Shown one piece after another: positions 1-10,526 of a DNA stretch of 64,000 nucleotides (its first letter is position 1; each line of letters opens with the position of its first letter). The stretch spans positions 43,323 through 107,322 of the forward strand of contig CAUTZA010000004.1 of NCBI GenBank assembly GCA_963542845.1, read 5' to 3'. This DNA is from JABCPO02 sp963542845. Its GTDB lineage: Bacteria > Bacillota > Clostridia > TANB77 > CAG-508. A program made the position numbers and the translations under genes. The notes beneath the pieces were generated by a model. The model was not told where the DNA came from and made no database searches. It saw only the letters and a program-made list of their open reading frames with translations.

Positions 1-2
1 TG

Positions 3-1745
3 AGAAAAAGTAAAAAGGAAAAAGTTAAGAGAGAAAAAATCTTTCTAAGAAGTTTAAGATTTTTTAAAGGAATTTTTAAGAATTCTATTATATTAGGAAT
101 CTTATATATAATTCTTGGTTCTATAGGAATTATTAGTCCAATTATTCAAGGGAACCTTGTAACAAATATAACTCTTGGAAAAAATAGTCTAGTTTTAAAA
201 TTTGCTATTATCTTCTTTATAATGGTAATTTTAGAAAACATTATCGCACATAGTGCTTTAATGTTATGGCTTAAAAAGATTAGACCAAAAATTTTAAATA
301 ATATACGAAAAGATATTATTGATATATTTACTAGCCTTAGGTTATCAAATTTCAAAAAATTTGATGCTGGAATTTTCCTTGAAAGAATTCAATCAGAGCC
401 TCGTATTATATCTGGGGTAATCAACACAAGTCAGAAACATTTAGTACAATGTTTAGCTAAATTAGGAGCTTTAGTTTACGTCTTTTACATACATTGGATT
501 CTTGGACTCCTGTACCTATCCGGTATAGTAATTGTTACTATAATAGATAGTAGCATTCAAGAGGTCTCAAAGATAAAGAACAAAATTAGTAAAATTGCTA
601 ATGAACGTCTTTCTTCATTACTGATTGAGACTATAAAAGGTGTAGCAGATATAAAATTACTATCAATTGATATCTATCCTAAAGTCATGAAAAAATTTAA
701 CCATAGTGATAGCCTTTCAATCGATAGAGACTCCTATGATAGTCGTACTTATAGATTAAAAAACATGATATTGTTTATGGTTTCTATTCTAGTACTTATT
801 ACTGGAATTCATTTAATAGGGCCATCACTAACAGGTCCTAATCTTATTATTTGTTTTCTATATTCAAATAGAATCCTATCATTAATGGAAAATTTTTCTA
901 GTTTGAGAAGTTCATTAAAAGAATATGAACTTGCAGTTGAAAGGATCATAGAATTTGAAAACGATAATATTTATCCCAAAGATATTTTTGGTAAAAATCA
1001 CCTTTCCCATATAAAAGGTGATATTAAATTTGATAATATTACCTTTAGTTATGATTCAGATGAAAACAAGATATTGAATAAGTTTAGCTTAAATATTAAG
1101 CCTAAAACAACAGTTGCCTTAGTAGGAGCTAGTGGCTCTGGAAAATCTACCATTTTAAATCTCCTAACTAAAAGTCATCTACCTGAAAGTGGTGTAATAA
1201 CTCTTGATGATGTACCTATTTCAGATTTAGATGCGTCTACATTTAAAAAGGCAATTTCTATAGTGTCACAATCGCCATATATCTTTAATATGAGTATTAA
1301 GGAAAACTTATTACTAGTGAATCCTGATGCTAATTCAGATGAAATTGATAAAGTCTGTAAACAAGCATGCTTGTATGATTATATCAACACTTTACCTGAT
1401 AAATATGATACCGTCATAGGTGAAGGAGGAGTAAATTTGTCAGGAGGACAAAAACAACGCCTTGCAATAGCAAGAGCCTTGCTTAAAAATTCTCCTATCC
1501 TATTGTTTGATGAGGCAACATCAGCACTTGATAATACTACTCAATCTGAAATTAAAGAAACACTGAATAGATTAAAAAATGAGTATACTATAATTATTGT
1601 TGCTCATAGATTATCTACAATACAGGATTGTGATACAATCCATGTTATTGAAGGTGGAACTATTACTTCAAGTGGAACACATAAAGAACTTTCAGAAAGT
1701 TCAGAAACATATAGAAAATTATATGCTTCTGAAGAAATTAACTAA
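3..1745 (+). CDS. ABC exporter, membrane and ATPase domains fused (start at or beyond window edge)
   Basis: Half-size ABC exporter expected to dimerise in the membrane and drive export with ATP. The frame is open from base 3 and gives 580 residues; bases 1-2 (tg) could be the end of a start codon, so perhaps only one base is missing. The first 300 or so residues hold hydrophobic segments of the exporter membrane domain. The nucleotide-binding domain then shows Walker A GASGSGKST (about residue 377), signature LSGGQKQR, Walker B ILLFDEATSALD and the H-loop AHRLS. The only CGG triplet noticed is out of phase (TCC-GGT). It is the only host protein gene seen on the plus strand and is followed by its own terminator. 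The substrate cannot be told; peptide or drug exporters are the usual relatives. Confidence 0.9.
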   Translation, partial: RKSKKEKVKREKIFLRSLRFFKGIFKNSIILGILYIILGSIGIISPIIQGNLVTNITLGKNSLVLKFAIIFFIMVILENIIAHSALMLWLKKIRPKILNNIRKDIIDIFTSLRLSNFKKFDAGIFLERIQSEPRIISGVINTSQKHLVQCLAKLGALVYVFYIHWILGLLYLSGIVIVTIIDSSIQEVSKIKNKISKIANERLSSLLIETIKGVADIKLLSIDIYPKVMKKFNHSDSLSIDRDSYDSRTYRLKNMILFMVSILVLITGIHLIGPSLTGPNLIICFLYSNRILSLMENFSSLRSSLKEYELAVERIIEFENDNIYPKDIFGKNHLSHIKGDIKFDNITFSYDSDENKILNKFSLNIKPKTTVALVGASGSGKSTILNLLTKSHLPESGVITLDDVPISDLDASTFKKAISIVSQSPYIFNMSIKENLLLVNPDANSDEIDKVCKQACLYDYINTLPDKYDTVIGEGGVNLSGGQKQRLAIARALLKNSPILLFDEATSALDNTTQSEIKETLNRLKNEYTIIIVAHRLSTIQDCDTIHVIEGGTITSSGTHKELSESSETYRKLYASEEIN

Positions 1746-1770
1746 CTAACTTTTTCAAATCATTATTAAA

Positions 1771-1797
1771 GGGAGTGCAAAATATCACTCCCTTTTT
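1771..1797 (+). terminator. Rho-independent terminator of the ABC exporter gene
   Basis: A 7-bp stem (GGGAGTG / CACTCCC) with an 8-nt loop is followed by five T residues, 26 bases after the exporter stop codon. Confidence 0.8.
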
Positions 1798-1867
1798 CTT
1801 AATATAATTTTAATATTAATCATTTTACTTTATTCTATTAAAAACTTCTAAATTGCTAATAATACCA

Positions 1868-2479
1868 TTAGTCTTTAAACGCTCTTACAAGTGACATTGT
1901 TACAGGGAAAATTATAAAAAATATTATTGTAAGATTTGGTAAAAAGTATTCTAATAATATAGAAACTGAAAATATAATTAATGGTAAAATTTGTGTAATT
2001 AATTTTCTATCTTCTGTTAATAATTTTTCTTCTCTTTCTGTCTTATTTTTCTTATTCTTAAGAACGCTTATTATAAGTTGTATTGATATAAAATCTGTTA
2101 TTAGGTATATTACCGAATACCCTATTGCTGGTATAAAATCATTGGGATGTTTTATAAGCAATTTCATAAATAATGGTATTAATGATAATGAAAATAGATA
2201 TAATAAGTTTTTCCATATAAAACTTTTATGTACTTTTTCTGTTTGTTCTAGTAAAAAGTGATGTCTATTCCATTGTGTACCTATAACAACAAAACTTGCA
2301 AAATATATAATTATTGATTTTGCAAATTCTATAATCTCTGTCATTTTTATCTCTGATGGTATAGGTATTTCTAATACCATTAGTGTTATAATTATTGCTA
2401 TAAGTCCATCTGAAAACCCTGCTATTCTTGATATTGGTATATTTTCTTTTATATCAAAATGTTTTTCTATCTGTTTCAT
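1868..2479 (-). CDS. TMEM175/DUF1211-family membrane protein
   Basis: A 203-residue integral membrane protein of the bacterial TMEM175 (DUF1211) family, whose characterised members are potassium-permeable channels. The family hallmark near the N-terminus is visible as RIAGFSDGLIAIIITLMVLEI (first helix, R and FSDG motif around residues 19-26), followed by about five more hydrophobic segments. The length suits a single six-helix repeat, which would work as a tetramer. A CGG triplet at 2113-2115 region is out of phase (TCG-GTA) and harmless. It stands alone between the exporter terminator and an ASCH gene. Channel activity is inferred from the family. Confidence 0.75.
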   Translation of the reverse strand: MKQIEKHFDIKENIPISRIAGFSDGLIAIIITLMVLEIPIPSEIKMTEIIEFAKSIIIYFASFVVIGTQWNRHHFLLEQTEKVHKSFIWKNLLYLFSLSLIPLFMKLLIKHPNDFIPAIGYSVIYLITDFISIQLIISVLKNKKNKTEREEKLLTEDRKLITQILPLIIFSVSILLEYFLPNLTIIFFIIFPVTMSLVRAFKD

Positions 2480-2538
2480 TTAACTTCCTTTCAACTATAT
2501 TTTACACTATTTTTCTTATATATATCAATTAATATTTT

Positions 2539-2937
2539 TTAAATTTCATAATTCCAAATATTTAATTGTCCTTTTGCTTCTACAGGCTTTTCTAAAGGAA
2601 CTACATCTTCTAAAATCCACGCATATCTTCCAATATTAAAATCTCCACATAAATATTCTTGCTTATTTTTAGATATTTCTTCCTTAAAATTTTCATCAAT
2701 ATATACACAATCTACAAGCTTACACCTACAAATTATTTTACCATATCCCATCTCTACATTTGGTATTAACTCTGCTAACTCTCTTATATGTTCATCTTTT
2801 ACATCTATTTTCTTTTTACTTGCATGAATATATAATTCACCCCTATAACTTGTTTTCCAAGTTCTTGTTTCTATATATTTCTTCTTTTCTTTTATTAATG
2901 TTGCCCATGGTTCAATTATACTTAAAACTTTTATCAT
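2539..2937 (-). CDS. ASCH domain protein
   Basis: A 132-residue single-domain protein. The N-terminal pattern KVLSIIEPWATLIKEKKK followed by ETRTW and an YRGELYIHAS strand is the typical start of an ASCH domain, a small beta-barrel of the PUA-like superfamily. ASCH proteins are thought to bind RNA or modified nucleotides, and some act as ribonucleases or amidohydrolases; which applies here cannot be told. It lies 10 bases downstream of ogt on the same strand and may share its transcript. Confidence 0.75.
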   Translation of the reverse strand: MIKVLSIIEPWATLIKEKKKYIETRTWKTSYRGELYIHASKKKIDVKDEHIRELAELIPNVEMGYGKIICRCKLVDCVYIDENFKEEISKNKQEYLCGDFNIGRYAWILEDVVPLEKPVEAKGQLNIWNYEI

Positions 2938-2946
2938 ACTATATTA

Positions 2947-3433
2947 TTATTTCCCTTTATTATTTTTTTCAAGTTCAATTAATTTTTCCTTTATTTTAAT
3001 TCCTCCTGCATAACCTGTAATATCTCCACTTTTTCCTATAACTCTATGACATGGAATTATTATCATAAGATTATTCTTATTGTTTGCATTTCCGAACTGC
3101 TCTATATGCTTTAGGCTTTCCTATCTTTTCTGCAATTTCCTTATAACTTTTTGTTTCTCCATATGGTATTTTTAAAAGTTCTTTCCAAACCTTTTCTTGA
3201 AATTCTGTTCCTTTCACCATATAACAAATATCAAAAGATTTTCTTTTTCCTTCTAGATATTCTTGTATTTGCATATATACATCATCTGTAATTTTATTCC
3301 TATTATCTATATGTTTATTTATTTCAATCTTATCTTCATCACTAATAATTTTAATACTTGTTACATATTTTCCAATATATCCTATAGCTATATTTCCAAT
3401 TTTTGTAACATATATTCCAAACTTTTCTTTCAT
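2947..3433 (-). CDS. ogt: Methylated-DNA-protein cysteine methyltransferase, one CGG +1 shift
   Basis: Suicide DNA-repair protein that moves the methyl group from O6-methylguanine to its own cysteine. Read straight, it ends after AYRAVRKCKQ, before the active site. Skipping the C of the in-frame CGG at 3094-3092 (GTT-C-GGA) gives AVGNANNKNN, then IIIPCHRVIGKSGDITGYAGG with the acceptor Cys of the PCHRV motif and the closing TGYAGG. The joined protein is 161 residues, normal for the family, and the glycine (residue 114) is the one expected in A-V-G-x-A-N. The repair is therefore strongly supported. It is followed by the ASCH gene and preceded by the S66 peptidase gene. Confidence 0.9.
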
Positions 3434-3461
3434 AACTATTTATCCTATTTATCATTTAATA

Positions 3462-4331
3462 TTATACTTCTTCATCTATTTCTCTTCCAATTATAATATG
3501 ATCCATATCCATAACATGTCCTATCATATTATTTTCTATTACAGGAATATTCCTAGTTATTCTTTTTAATATTGCATCTCTAAAAGGCTTTTGTTTTTCT
3601 GTTCTTTCACATCCATAATTACCAATTATTATACCTGATATTTCTTCAAAAACATTGTGTTTTTCTAATATATCTAATGCTTTTTCTACATTTTTCATAT
3701 CTGTTTCAATATCTAAATCTTCTAATAATAATATCCTATTTTTAAGGGTTTTAAAATGTGTTATTATCCTTGAAAATATTGTTAAATTTCCTCCAATAAT
3801 ATTTCCTTTTAACCTTCCTTTCCTTATAGTATTATAATTAATAATTATTTTTTTACTCTCATTATTTAAATCACTTTCTAGTACTTTTTTAAGTTTTAAT
3901 ATATCCTCATCTTTTTCATATTCCTTAAAATTCATATAATGTATACTTTTATTTTTATTATATATATACATAAAATTTAATATTATAGTATTATCACTAA
4001 ATCCTATAACTATCTTATCTTTTAATTTTTCCATCTTAACATGTTGTATATTCTCTGTTTCTGAATCTCCACCTTTAGAACAAAATACTATATCAATATC
4101 TTTTTCATTCTTTTCTATTTGTTCTAAATCATATGAAATATTTTCCTTAGAATTATCACAAAGACTTTTTCCTAAAACAACATTAAATCCATATTTTTCA
4201 AATCTTTCTTTTGCATTTAAAACTTCTTCTATCTTTTCTTCATCTACATTATCTGAAAAAGATACAACATATATATTGTATCTTTTATCATTCTTTTTAT
4301 TATTATTGTTATTAATTTTATTGTTTTTCAT
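3462..4331 (-). CDS. S66-family LD-carboxypeptidase-like protein
   Basis: A 289-residue protein resembling the S66 serine peptidases (LD-carboxypeptidase A, MccF), which cut L,D bonds in cell-wall tetrapeptides or peptide-nucleotide antibiotics. The nucleophile elbow is visible as IGFSDNT, the glutamate strand as RILLLEDLD, and the late histidine as MIGHVMD; these match the order Ser-Glu-His in the family. The N-terminus (about 15 residues rich in Asn and Lys) is extended and could be over-called. No signal peptide is seen, so a cytoplasmic recycling role is likelier than an extracellular one. It contains no CGG codon. Confidence 0.7.
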   Translation of the reverse strand: MKNNKINNNNNKKNDKRYNIYVVSFSDNVDEEKIEEVLNAKERFEKYGFNVVLGKSLCDNSKENISYDLEQIEKNEKDIDIVFCSKGGDSETENIQHVKMEKLKDKIVIGFSDNTIILNFMYIYNKNKSIHYMNFKEYEKDEDILKLKKVLESDLNNESKKIIINYNTIRKGRLKGNIIGGNLTIFSRIITHFKTLKNRILLLEDLDIETDMKNVEKALDILEKHNVFEEISGIIIGNYGCERTEKQKPFRDAILKRITRNIPVIENNMIGHVMDMDHIIIGREIDEEV

Positions 4332-4358
4332 AATTTCTTATTCCTACTTATTTTTTAC

Positions 4359-5862
4359 TTAGTCTTCTCTTGGTTTCATTGTTGGGAATAATAGTACATC
4401 TCTTATAGAGCTTGAGTTTGTAAGAAGCATTATAAGTCTATCTATACCAATTCCAAGTCCTCCTGTAGGTGGCATTCCATATTCTAAAGCTTGAATAAAT
4501 TCTATATCCATCATATTTGCTTCATCATCACCTTTTTCCCTATTTTCCATTTGTTTTAAGAATCTTTCATATTGATCAATTGGATCATTAAGTTCTGAAT
4601 ATGCATTTCCATATTCTCTACCACCTATGAAAAGTTCAAATCTTTCTGTTAATTTTGGATTATCTTTTTTCTTTTTAGTAAGTGGTGATACTTCTATAGG
4701 GTAGTCATATATGAATGTTGGTTGTATTAATGTTTTTTCTACTTTTTCTTCAAATACAAGATTCATTATATTTCCTATTGTTTTTTCTGCTTCTGAAAGT
4801 TCTATTCCAAATTCTTTTGCAATTTTCATTGCTTCTTCTAGTGTTTCTACTTTTTCAAAATCAATTCCTGTTACATTTTTAATTGCATCATTCATTGTTA
4901 TTCTGTTAAATTTATCTAAATTTATTGTTTGATCTTCATATACTATCTCTGTTGTTCCATTTACTTTTTGACAAACTGTTCTTATTAAATCTTCTGTTAT
5001 ATTCATCATATCAATATAGTCTTCATATGCTGAGTATAATTCTATGTTTGTAAACTCTGGATTATGTTTTATAGAAATACCTTCATTTCTAAACATTCTT
5101 CCCATTTCATATACTTTTTCAAAACCACCTACGATTAATCTTTTTAAATATAATTCGTTTGCAATTCTTAAATACATATCCATATCAAGTGTATTATGGT
5201 GTGTTTCAAAAGGTCTTGCCGCTGCTCCACCTGCAACTTTGTGAAGTATTGGTGTTTCAACTTCTAAATATCCCTTTTCATTTAAGTATTTTTTTATTTC
5301 TCCGAAGTATTTGTATTCTTTTTACAAATGTTTCTTTAACATTTGGGTTAACTATTAGATCTAATTCTCTATGTCTATATCTTAAATCAACATCTTTAAG
5401 CCCTTTAAACTTATCTGGGAATGGTCTTAATGTTTTTGTAAGAAGCACTATATCTTTTGCATGTATAGATATTTCTCCTGTTTTTGTTTTAAACACAAAT
5501 CCTTTAACACCTACAATATCACCTAGGTCATATTTTTTAAATTCCAAATATTTATCTTCTACATCATTTAATGATATATATACTTGTATTTTTCCTGTTT
5601 CATCTTGTAGGTTAAAGAAAGATGCTTTACCCATAACTCTTTTTGTCATTATTCTCCCTGCAACACTAACAGTTCTTTCTTCATCTTCTTTAAAGTTTTC
5701 TACTATCTCTTTTGCATAATCTGTTCTGTCATATTTTGTAATATCAAATGGATTTTTTCCTTCTTTTTGTAATTCTTCTAATTTTTCTTTTCTTATTTTC
5801 ATCAATCCATCTAGTTCTTCTTCATATGCTAATTCTTCTTTTACTATATCTTGATTATTCAT
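4359..5862 (-). CDS. lysS: Lysyl-tRNA synthetase (class II), one CGG +1 shift
   Basis: Charges tRNA-Lys. The first part (about residues 1-186) is the anticodon-binding OB fold with TVSVAGRIMTKRVMGKASF. The straight frame dies after RIQILRRNKKILK. Skipping C in the in-frame CGG at 5304-5302 (CTT-C-GGA) gives RIQILGEIKKYLNEKGYLEVETP, an intact motif 1, then AGGAAARPFETHHN, motif 2 YEMGRMFRNEGIS and motif 3 GLGIGIDRLIMLL. The repaired length is 500 residues, standard for LysRS. This is an essential enzyme with no second copy in the window, so a simple pseudogene is implausible. Confidence 0.93.
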
Positions 5863-5939
5863 ATATATTTTCCTTTTCTTCTATTTTAATTATATGATAT
5901 ATATTTTCTCTTATCATAAATTAATTTTACTATATTTTT

Positions 5940-7293
5940 TTATTGTTGTAAAACTTCTATTGCTTTTTGTAATTGTATATCTTTTTTCATAAGTATTTTC
6001 TTTAGCTCTTCTTCTGTTTTCCCTTCGTTTTCTTTTAAGATTTCTTTTTTATCTATTTTAGGCTGTTCCACTTTTATTGTTGGCTCTACCCCTTTGTTAT
6101 TAAGTTTTAATTCTCCTGGTCCAAAATATTCTTCTATTGTTGCCTTTAATGCTCCACCTGTACTACTTGGATATACACCTTGTATTACACCTTTTCCATA
6201 TGTTGTTTCTCCTATTACTTCTTTTGTTCTCTTATTTTCTTTTAATGCTGCTGTTAATAATTCTGATGCTGATGCTGAATATTTGTTTGCAAGTATTACA
6301 ATATCAAAATTATATTTTGCATTTTTTTCTGTGTACACTGTTTTTTTGAAATTTTTACCATTTATAGTTGAATATATTTCCTTACCTTTATCTAAGAATA
6401 AGTTTGCAATTTTAATAGTACTTCTTACATCACCACCACCATTAAATCTTAGATCTATTATAAGTTTAGTCATTCCTTTTTTTCTTAAATCTTCTATTGC
6501 TTTTTCTACATCTGATGCTGAATTTTCCGAAAAACTCTTTATATCTAAATATCCTATTCCATTTTCTAAAAGTTCATGTGCTGTACTATCTATTTGTATT
6601 TCTTTTCTTGCTACCTTGATGCTTTGTTCTTTCCCATCACGTATAACTGTAATTACCACATCTGTATTTTCTTTTCCTTTTATCTCTTTTACCGTATCTG
6701 TTAAGTTTTTATCTCTAACATCAATATCATTAACTTTTATTATTATATCATTTTCTTTTAATCCTGCTTCTTCTGCTGGTGTACCTTCCATTATGCCTGC
6801 TATTATCTTATTTCCATCTTTGTCCTTAAGCTCTACACCAATTCCAACATATTTACCGAGATACGTCTTCTTTTATACCACTCCATTCTTCTTTTGTATA
6901 GTATTCAGTGTATTTATCACCAATACCTGCTACATATCCCTTCATTGCCGCTTCTACAAGCTTACTATCATCAATTTCTCCCTTGTAAACTGCTTTTAAT
7001 TTTTCTCTTATTGCTTTTAAGTTTTTAGCAATTGTTCTTATTGTTTTTTCTTCATCTTTATCTACTGGTTCTTCAACTGTTAATGTCCCTGTTTTCTTTT
7101 CAACCCTGTTTATAACTATCTGATTATTAATAATCATTGTTACTAAGATTACAATTATTGTATATGATATGAATAGAAAAGTTTTACTTGTTCTTTTCTT
7201 ATTATCTTTTTTCACTGTAAATTCATCTTTTACTATATTTTCTTTAGTTTTTATGTTTTCTTTCTTTTCTTTTTTATTTTTTTGTTCTTTCAT
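5940..7293 (-). CDS. S41 C-terminal processing peptidase with PDZ domain, one CGG +1 shift
   Basis: Membrane-anchored serine protease of the CtpA family. A charged N-terminus of about 38 residues precedes one transmembrane segment (about 41-60). The straight frame reads GIKEDVSR then stop, because CGG at 6858-6856 is followed directly by TAA. Skipping the C (TCT-C-GGT) gives DVSGKYVGIGVEL, the usual lead into the PDZ domain (EGTPAEEAGLKENDIIIKVND). The catalytic domain shows the Ser segment KYSASASELLTAALKE and the Lys in TYGKGVIQ. Repaired length is 450 residues. The glycine is residue 146. It sits between rpiB and lysS on one strand. Confidence 0.92.
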
Positions 7294-7303
7294 AATCTTC
7301 CTT

Positions 7304-7759
7304 CTATTTTTCTAAATTTTCAACCATTTTTACTCTTTCAACATATTTCCCATAATCTTTAAATTTAGTACTTATCATAACATCTATATATTCTATTGCA
7401 TCTACAAGTTTTGTATCATTTGATGCTAAACATACTACATTTAAATCATCATCTGCAATACCATTGCTTAAGCTTTCTCTACTATATGCAAGACTTGCAC
7501 GAATACCTTTAAACTTATTTGCTGCATATGTCATACCATGTCCACTTTTGCATATAAGGATACCTTTTGATGCCTTATCTTCTATAACCTTTTCGCATAC
7601 TTTTTGTGCATAAATTGGATAGTCAGTTCTTTCTTCTGAATATGTTCCCATATCCTCAATTTCAATATCTACACCATTTTCTTTTATACCATTTACATAT
7701 TCTATTATTTCTTTTTTAAGTTCAAATCCTCCATGATCTGCTCCAATATATATTTTCAT
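7304..7759 (-). CDS. rpiB: Ribose-5-phosphate isomerase B / LacAB-family sugar-phosphate isomerase
   Basis: Interconverts ribose 5-phosphate and ribulose 5-phosphate in the pentose phosphate pathway. The start MKIYIGADHGGFELK carries the substrate-binding DHGG. The catalytic cysteine lies in GILICKSGHGMTYAANKFKGIRASL. Most RpiB proteins have CGTG at that point, so CKSGHG is a variant anion-binding loop and a related sugar-phosphate specificity is possible. At 151 residues the length is typical. Eleven bases separate it from the S41 protease gene downstream. There is no CGG codon. Confidence 0.8.
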   Translation of the reverse strand: MKIYIGADHGGFELKKEIIEYVNGIKENGVDIEIEDMGTYSEERTDYPIYAQKVCEKVIEDKASKGILICKSGHGMTYAANKFKGIRASLAYSRESLSNGIADDDLNVVCLASNDTKLVDAIEYIDVMISTKFKDYGKYVERVKMVENLEK

Positions 7760-7837
7760 AATCTTCTCCTATAACTAATATTATAATTAAAATTATACCA
7801 AATATAATTTATTTTTACATTATAATATATATAATAT

Positions 7838-7880
7838 TAAAAAAGATTAAGAACATTTTAACTAATATTCTTAATCTTCT
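7838..7880 (-). terminator. Terminator downstream of rdgB
   Basis: An 11-bp perfect stem (AAGATTAAGAA / TTCTTAATCTT) with a 14-nt loop is followed by a T run on the minus strand, just beyond the rdgB stop codon. Confidence 0.75.
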
Positions 7881-7889
7881 ACATTAAAT

Positions 7890-8452
7890 TTAATTTTCTC
7901 TTCCTTGTAAATATCTAGCAAGATTTTTAAGTCCATCATTATTCCACATTTTGAATCTTATTTCATCTGGATAATTTCCCATTGTGTCATCATATCCATC
8001 TGGTATAAATATGTGGTCCCAACTCCATCCATATTTACCTGATTTTTCTTTTGCTATTGTTCCTGTTGTTACTGATTTAAATACTATTGGTTCTTTTCCA
8101 TATTCACAAAATGCATATGCTTCTACAAACATTGCTTTTCTGTTTTCTTTACCTTCTAATAACTTTAATATTCCGGTCTTCTCCAAGTTTATCATCTACA
8201 TAGTGTGTATATGGCCCTGGAAAGCCTCCGAAGTTCTTCTACAAAAAGTCCTGTATCATTTTTAAGTGCAGCTCCTTTTAACTTTTCACTTGCTTCTTTT
8301 GCTGAAAACATTGCTATTTCTTCTACTGTATCTTTTTGTATTTCTGTTATATCAAGCTTAACATGTTCTACTTCTATTCCTAGTGGTTCTAAGATTTGTT
8401 TTGCACTTTTAATTTTAGCTAAATTACCTGTTACATATTTTATACTATCCAT
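7890..8452 (-). CDS. rdgB: XTP/dITP diphosphatase (HAM1/RdgB), two CGG +1 shifts
   Basis: Removes non-canonical purine nucleoside triphosphates such as ITP and XTP. The N-terminus IKYVTGNLAKI fits the HAM1 family, and NDTGLFVEEL leads to the first in-frame CGG at 8230-8228. Skipping C gives EELGGFPGPYTHYVDDKLGED, an excellent match to the family core. A second CGG at 8175-8173 (GAC-C-GGA) must also be skipped to give GEDGILKLLEGKENRKA and the remaining domain through SWDHIFIPDG. The repaired product is 186 residues. Two independent shifts 18 codons apart, both needed and both at CGG, are strong evidence that the signal is real. Confidence 0.92.
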
Positions 8453-8649
8453 AATTTCTCCTTTATTATTTGCTAATATTATACACTATTTTATTCTAAA
8501 TATCTCCATTATTTTTAATATAATATTATTAAATATTTTCTTAATTCCACTTTTTTTATTTCCTTTATACTAAAATTATATATATTAAATTTTAGTTTAT
8601 AAACTTTTACAAGTTCTTCCATAAGTTTTTTAACATTTATGTAATATAC

Positions 8650-8691
8650 AAAAAACAGCATTAGTTGATTGTCTTTACTAATACCGCTTTT
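8650..8691 (-). terminator. Terminator downstream of ftsH
   Basis: On the minus strand an 11-bp stem with several G-T pairs (GCGGTATTAGT / ACTAATGCTGT) is followed by TTTTTT, a few bases after the ftsH stop codon. The 8460-8645 stretch towards rdgB shows no other feature. Confidence 0.7.
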
Positions 8692-8701
8692 ATAATTTAT
8701 T

Positions 8702-10514
8702 CTATTGTCCCTTCATTATTGTATCAAATTCTTCTCCAGAAATTTTTTCTCTTTCTATAAGTACTTTAGCAATATTATGAAGTTTTTCTGTATTTGCTGT
8801 TAATATTTCTTTACCAATATTGTACGCATTATCTATAATTGACTTAATTTCTTCATCAATTTTAGATGCTGTTTCTTCACTTATATGTTTAGTATGTCCT
8901 ATATCTCTTCCTAAAAATACTTGTTCTGAATTAGTTACATATGATATAGTTCCGAAGTCTATAACTCATACCATATTTTGTAACCATATCTCTTGCAATT
9001 TTTGTTGCTCGTTCAATATCATTACTTGCTCCTGTTGATATATCTCCGAAGTATTATTTCTTCTGCGATTCTACCACCTAAAAGCCCTATTATACTTTCT
9101 TCCATTTCTTTTTTAGATATAAATGATTTATCTTCTCCGTGACTTATACATAGTATATCCACCTGCCATACCTCTTGGTACTATAGATATTTCATGTACT
9201 TTTTCTTGTGTTTTTAAGAAATATGACACTACTGCATGTCCTGCTTCATGATATGATACAAGTTTTCTTTCTTTTTCAGATACAACCCTACTCTTCTTTT
9301 CAGGTCCCATACTAACTTTTATCATAGCCTCTTCAATATCTTTTTCTGTTATATATTCTTTTTCTTTTCTTGCTGCTAAAAGTGCTGCTTCATTTAAAAC
9401 ATTTTCAAGGTCTGCACCTGCAAAACCAGCTGTATTTTTAGCAACTACTTCTAAAGATATATCTTCAGATAATTTCTTGTTCTTACTATGTACTTTAAGT
9501 ATTTCTTCTCTTGCTTTAGCATCTGGCATTGATACAACTATTTGTCTATCAAATCTACCTGCACGAAGAAGTGCTGAATCCAGTACATCTGGTCTATTTG
9601 TTGCTGCAAGTACTATAACTCCTTCATTTGAACCAAAGCCATCCATTTCAACAAGTAATTGATTTAATGTTTGTTCTCTTTCATCATGTCCGTGATCCGA
9701 AGTCCTGCACCTCTTTGTCTACCTACTGCATCAATTTCATCTATAAATATTATACATGGAGCTTTTTTCTTCGCTTCTAGAAACATTTCACGAACTCTTT
9801 TTGCACCAACCCCTGAATACATTTCAACAAAGTCTGAACCAGAAATTATGAAAAATGGAACTCCTACTTCTCCTGCAACTGCTTTTGCAAGAAGTGTTTT
9901 ACCGTGTACCTGGTCTTCCTACTAAAAGAACTCCTTTTGGTATTCTTGCACCCATTTCTATATATTTTTGTGGATTTTTTAAGAAATCTACTATTTCTTT
10001 TAATTCTCCTTTTTCTTCTTCAATACCTGCAACATTATCAAATCTAACAGTATTTTCATCTTCTTCTATAAGTCTTGCTTTACTCTTACCGGATTGCTTG
10101 ATCTCTATCTGGCATTTCTTGTCTTGCTCTTATAGACGCCATATTTATCCAACTTATAACAAGGATAATAACTATTGCTGTTGGAAGTACAACTACTGTA
10201 TTTTGTACAACCTTATCTACGAAAGTTAACTCTTCTTGTTCGATAATGAATCCATCTTTTATCTTTTCTGAAACTTCAGTTAAAAACACTTGATCATTTG
10301 GTATATTTGTTTTTGCATTTTTATCATTATATACATATCTTACATATGTCTTATCTGCAGATATCTTCATCTTAGCTACTTTTTCCTGTTTTATCGCTGA
10401 TATCATCTCAGAATAATTTACATTTACTTCAATCCCATTCTTAAAATTCATATATATTAATGCTATAACAACAATTATAAGTGCGATTCTAACTATATTT
10501 CCTACTTTTTTCAT
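8702..10514 (-). CDS. ftsH: ATP-dependent zinc metalloprotease FtsH, seven CGG +1 shifts
   Basis: Membrane AAA+ protease for quality control. The N-terminus has two transmembrane segments (about 7-23 and 108-125) around an outer loop. In-frame CGG occurs at 10091-10089, 9904-9902, 9699-9697, 9692-9690, 9139-9137, 9048-9046 and 8954-8952. Skipping each C gives in turn AIGKSKARL, GRPGTGKTLLAKAV (Walker A glycine), GAGLGSGHDEREQTLNQ (two sites, three codons apart), YTMYKSGEDKSF, IILGDISTGASND and SYRLGTISYV. The protease motif HEAGH is in the stretch between sites four and five. The repaired gene is exactly 602 codons with stop, normal for FtsH. Seven shifts in an essential gene imply a very efficient mechanism. 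Confidence 0.95.
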
Positions 10515-10526
10515 AAGTATTCCTTT

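Noticed and set aside
4359..5183. Separate second lysS gene starting at MDMYLRIANE
   Set aside because: It is the continuation of the upstream frame after the CGG shift; it lacks the anticodon-binding domain and has no ribosome binding site.
8702..10514. Introns or inteins at the breaks
   Set aside because: The joints lose a single base. There is no inserted sequence.
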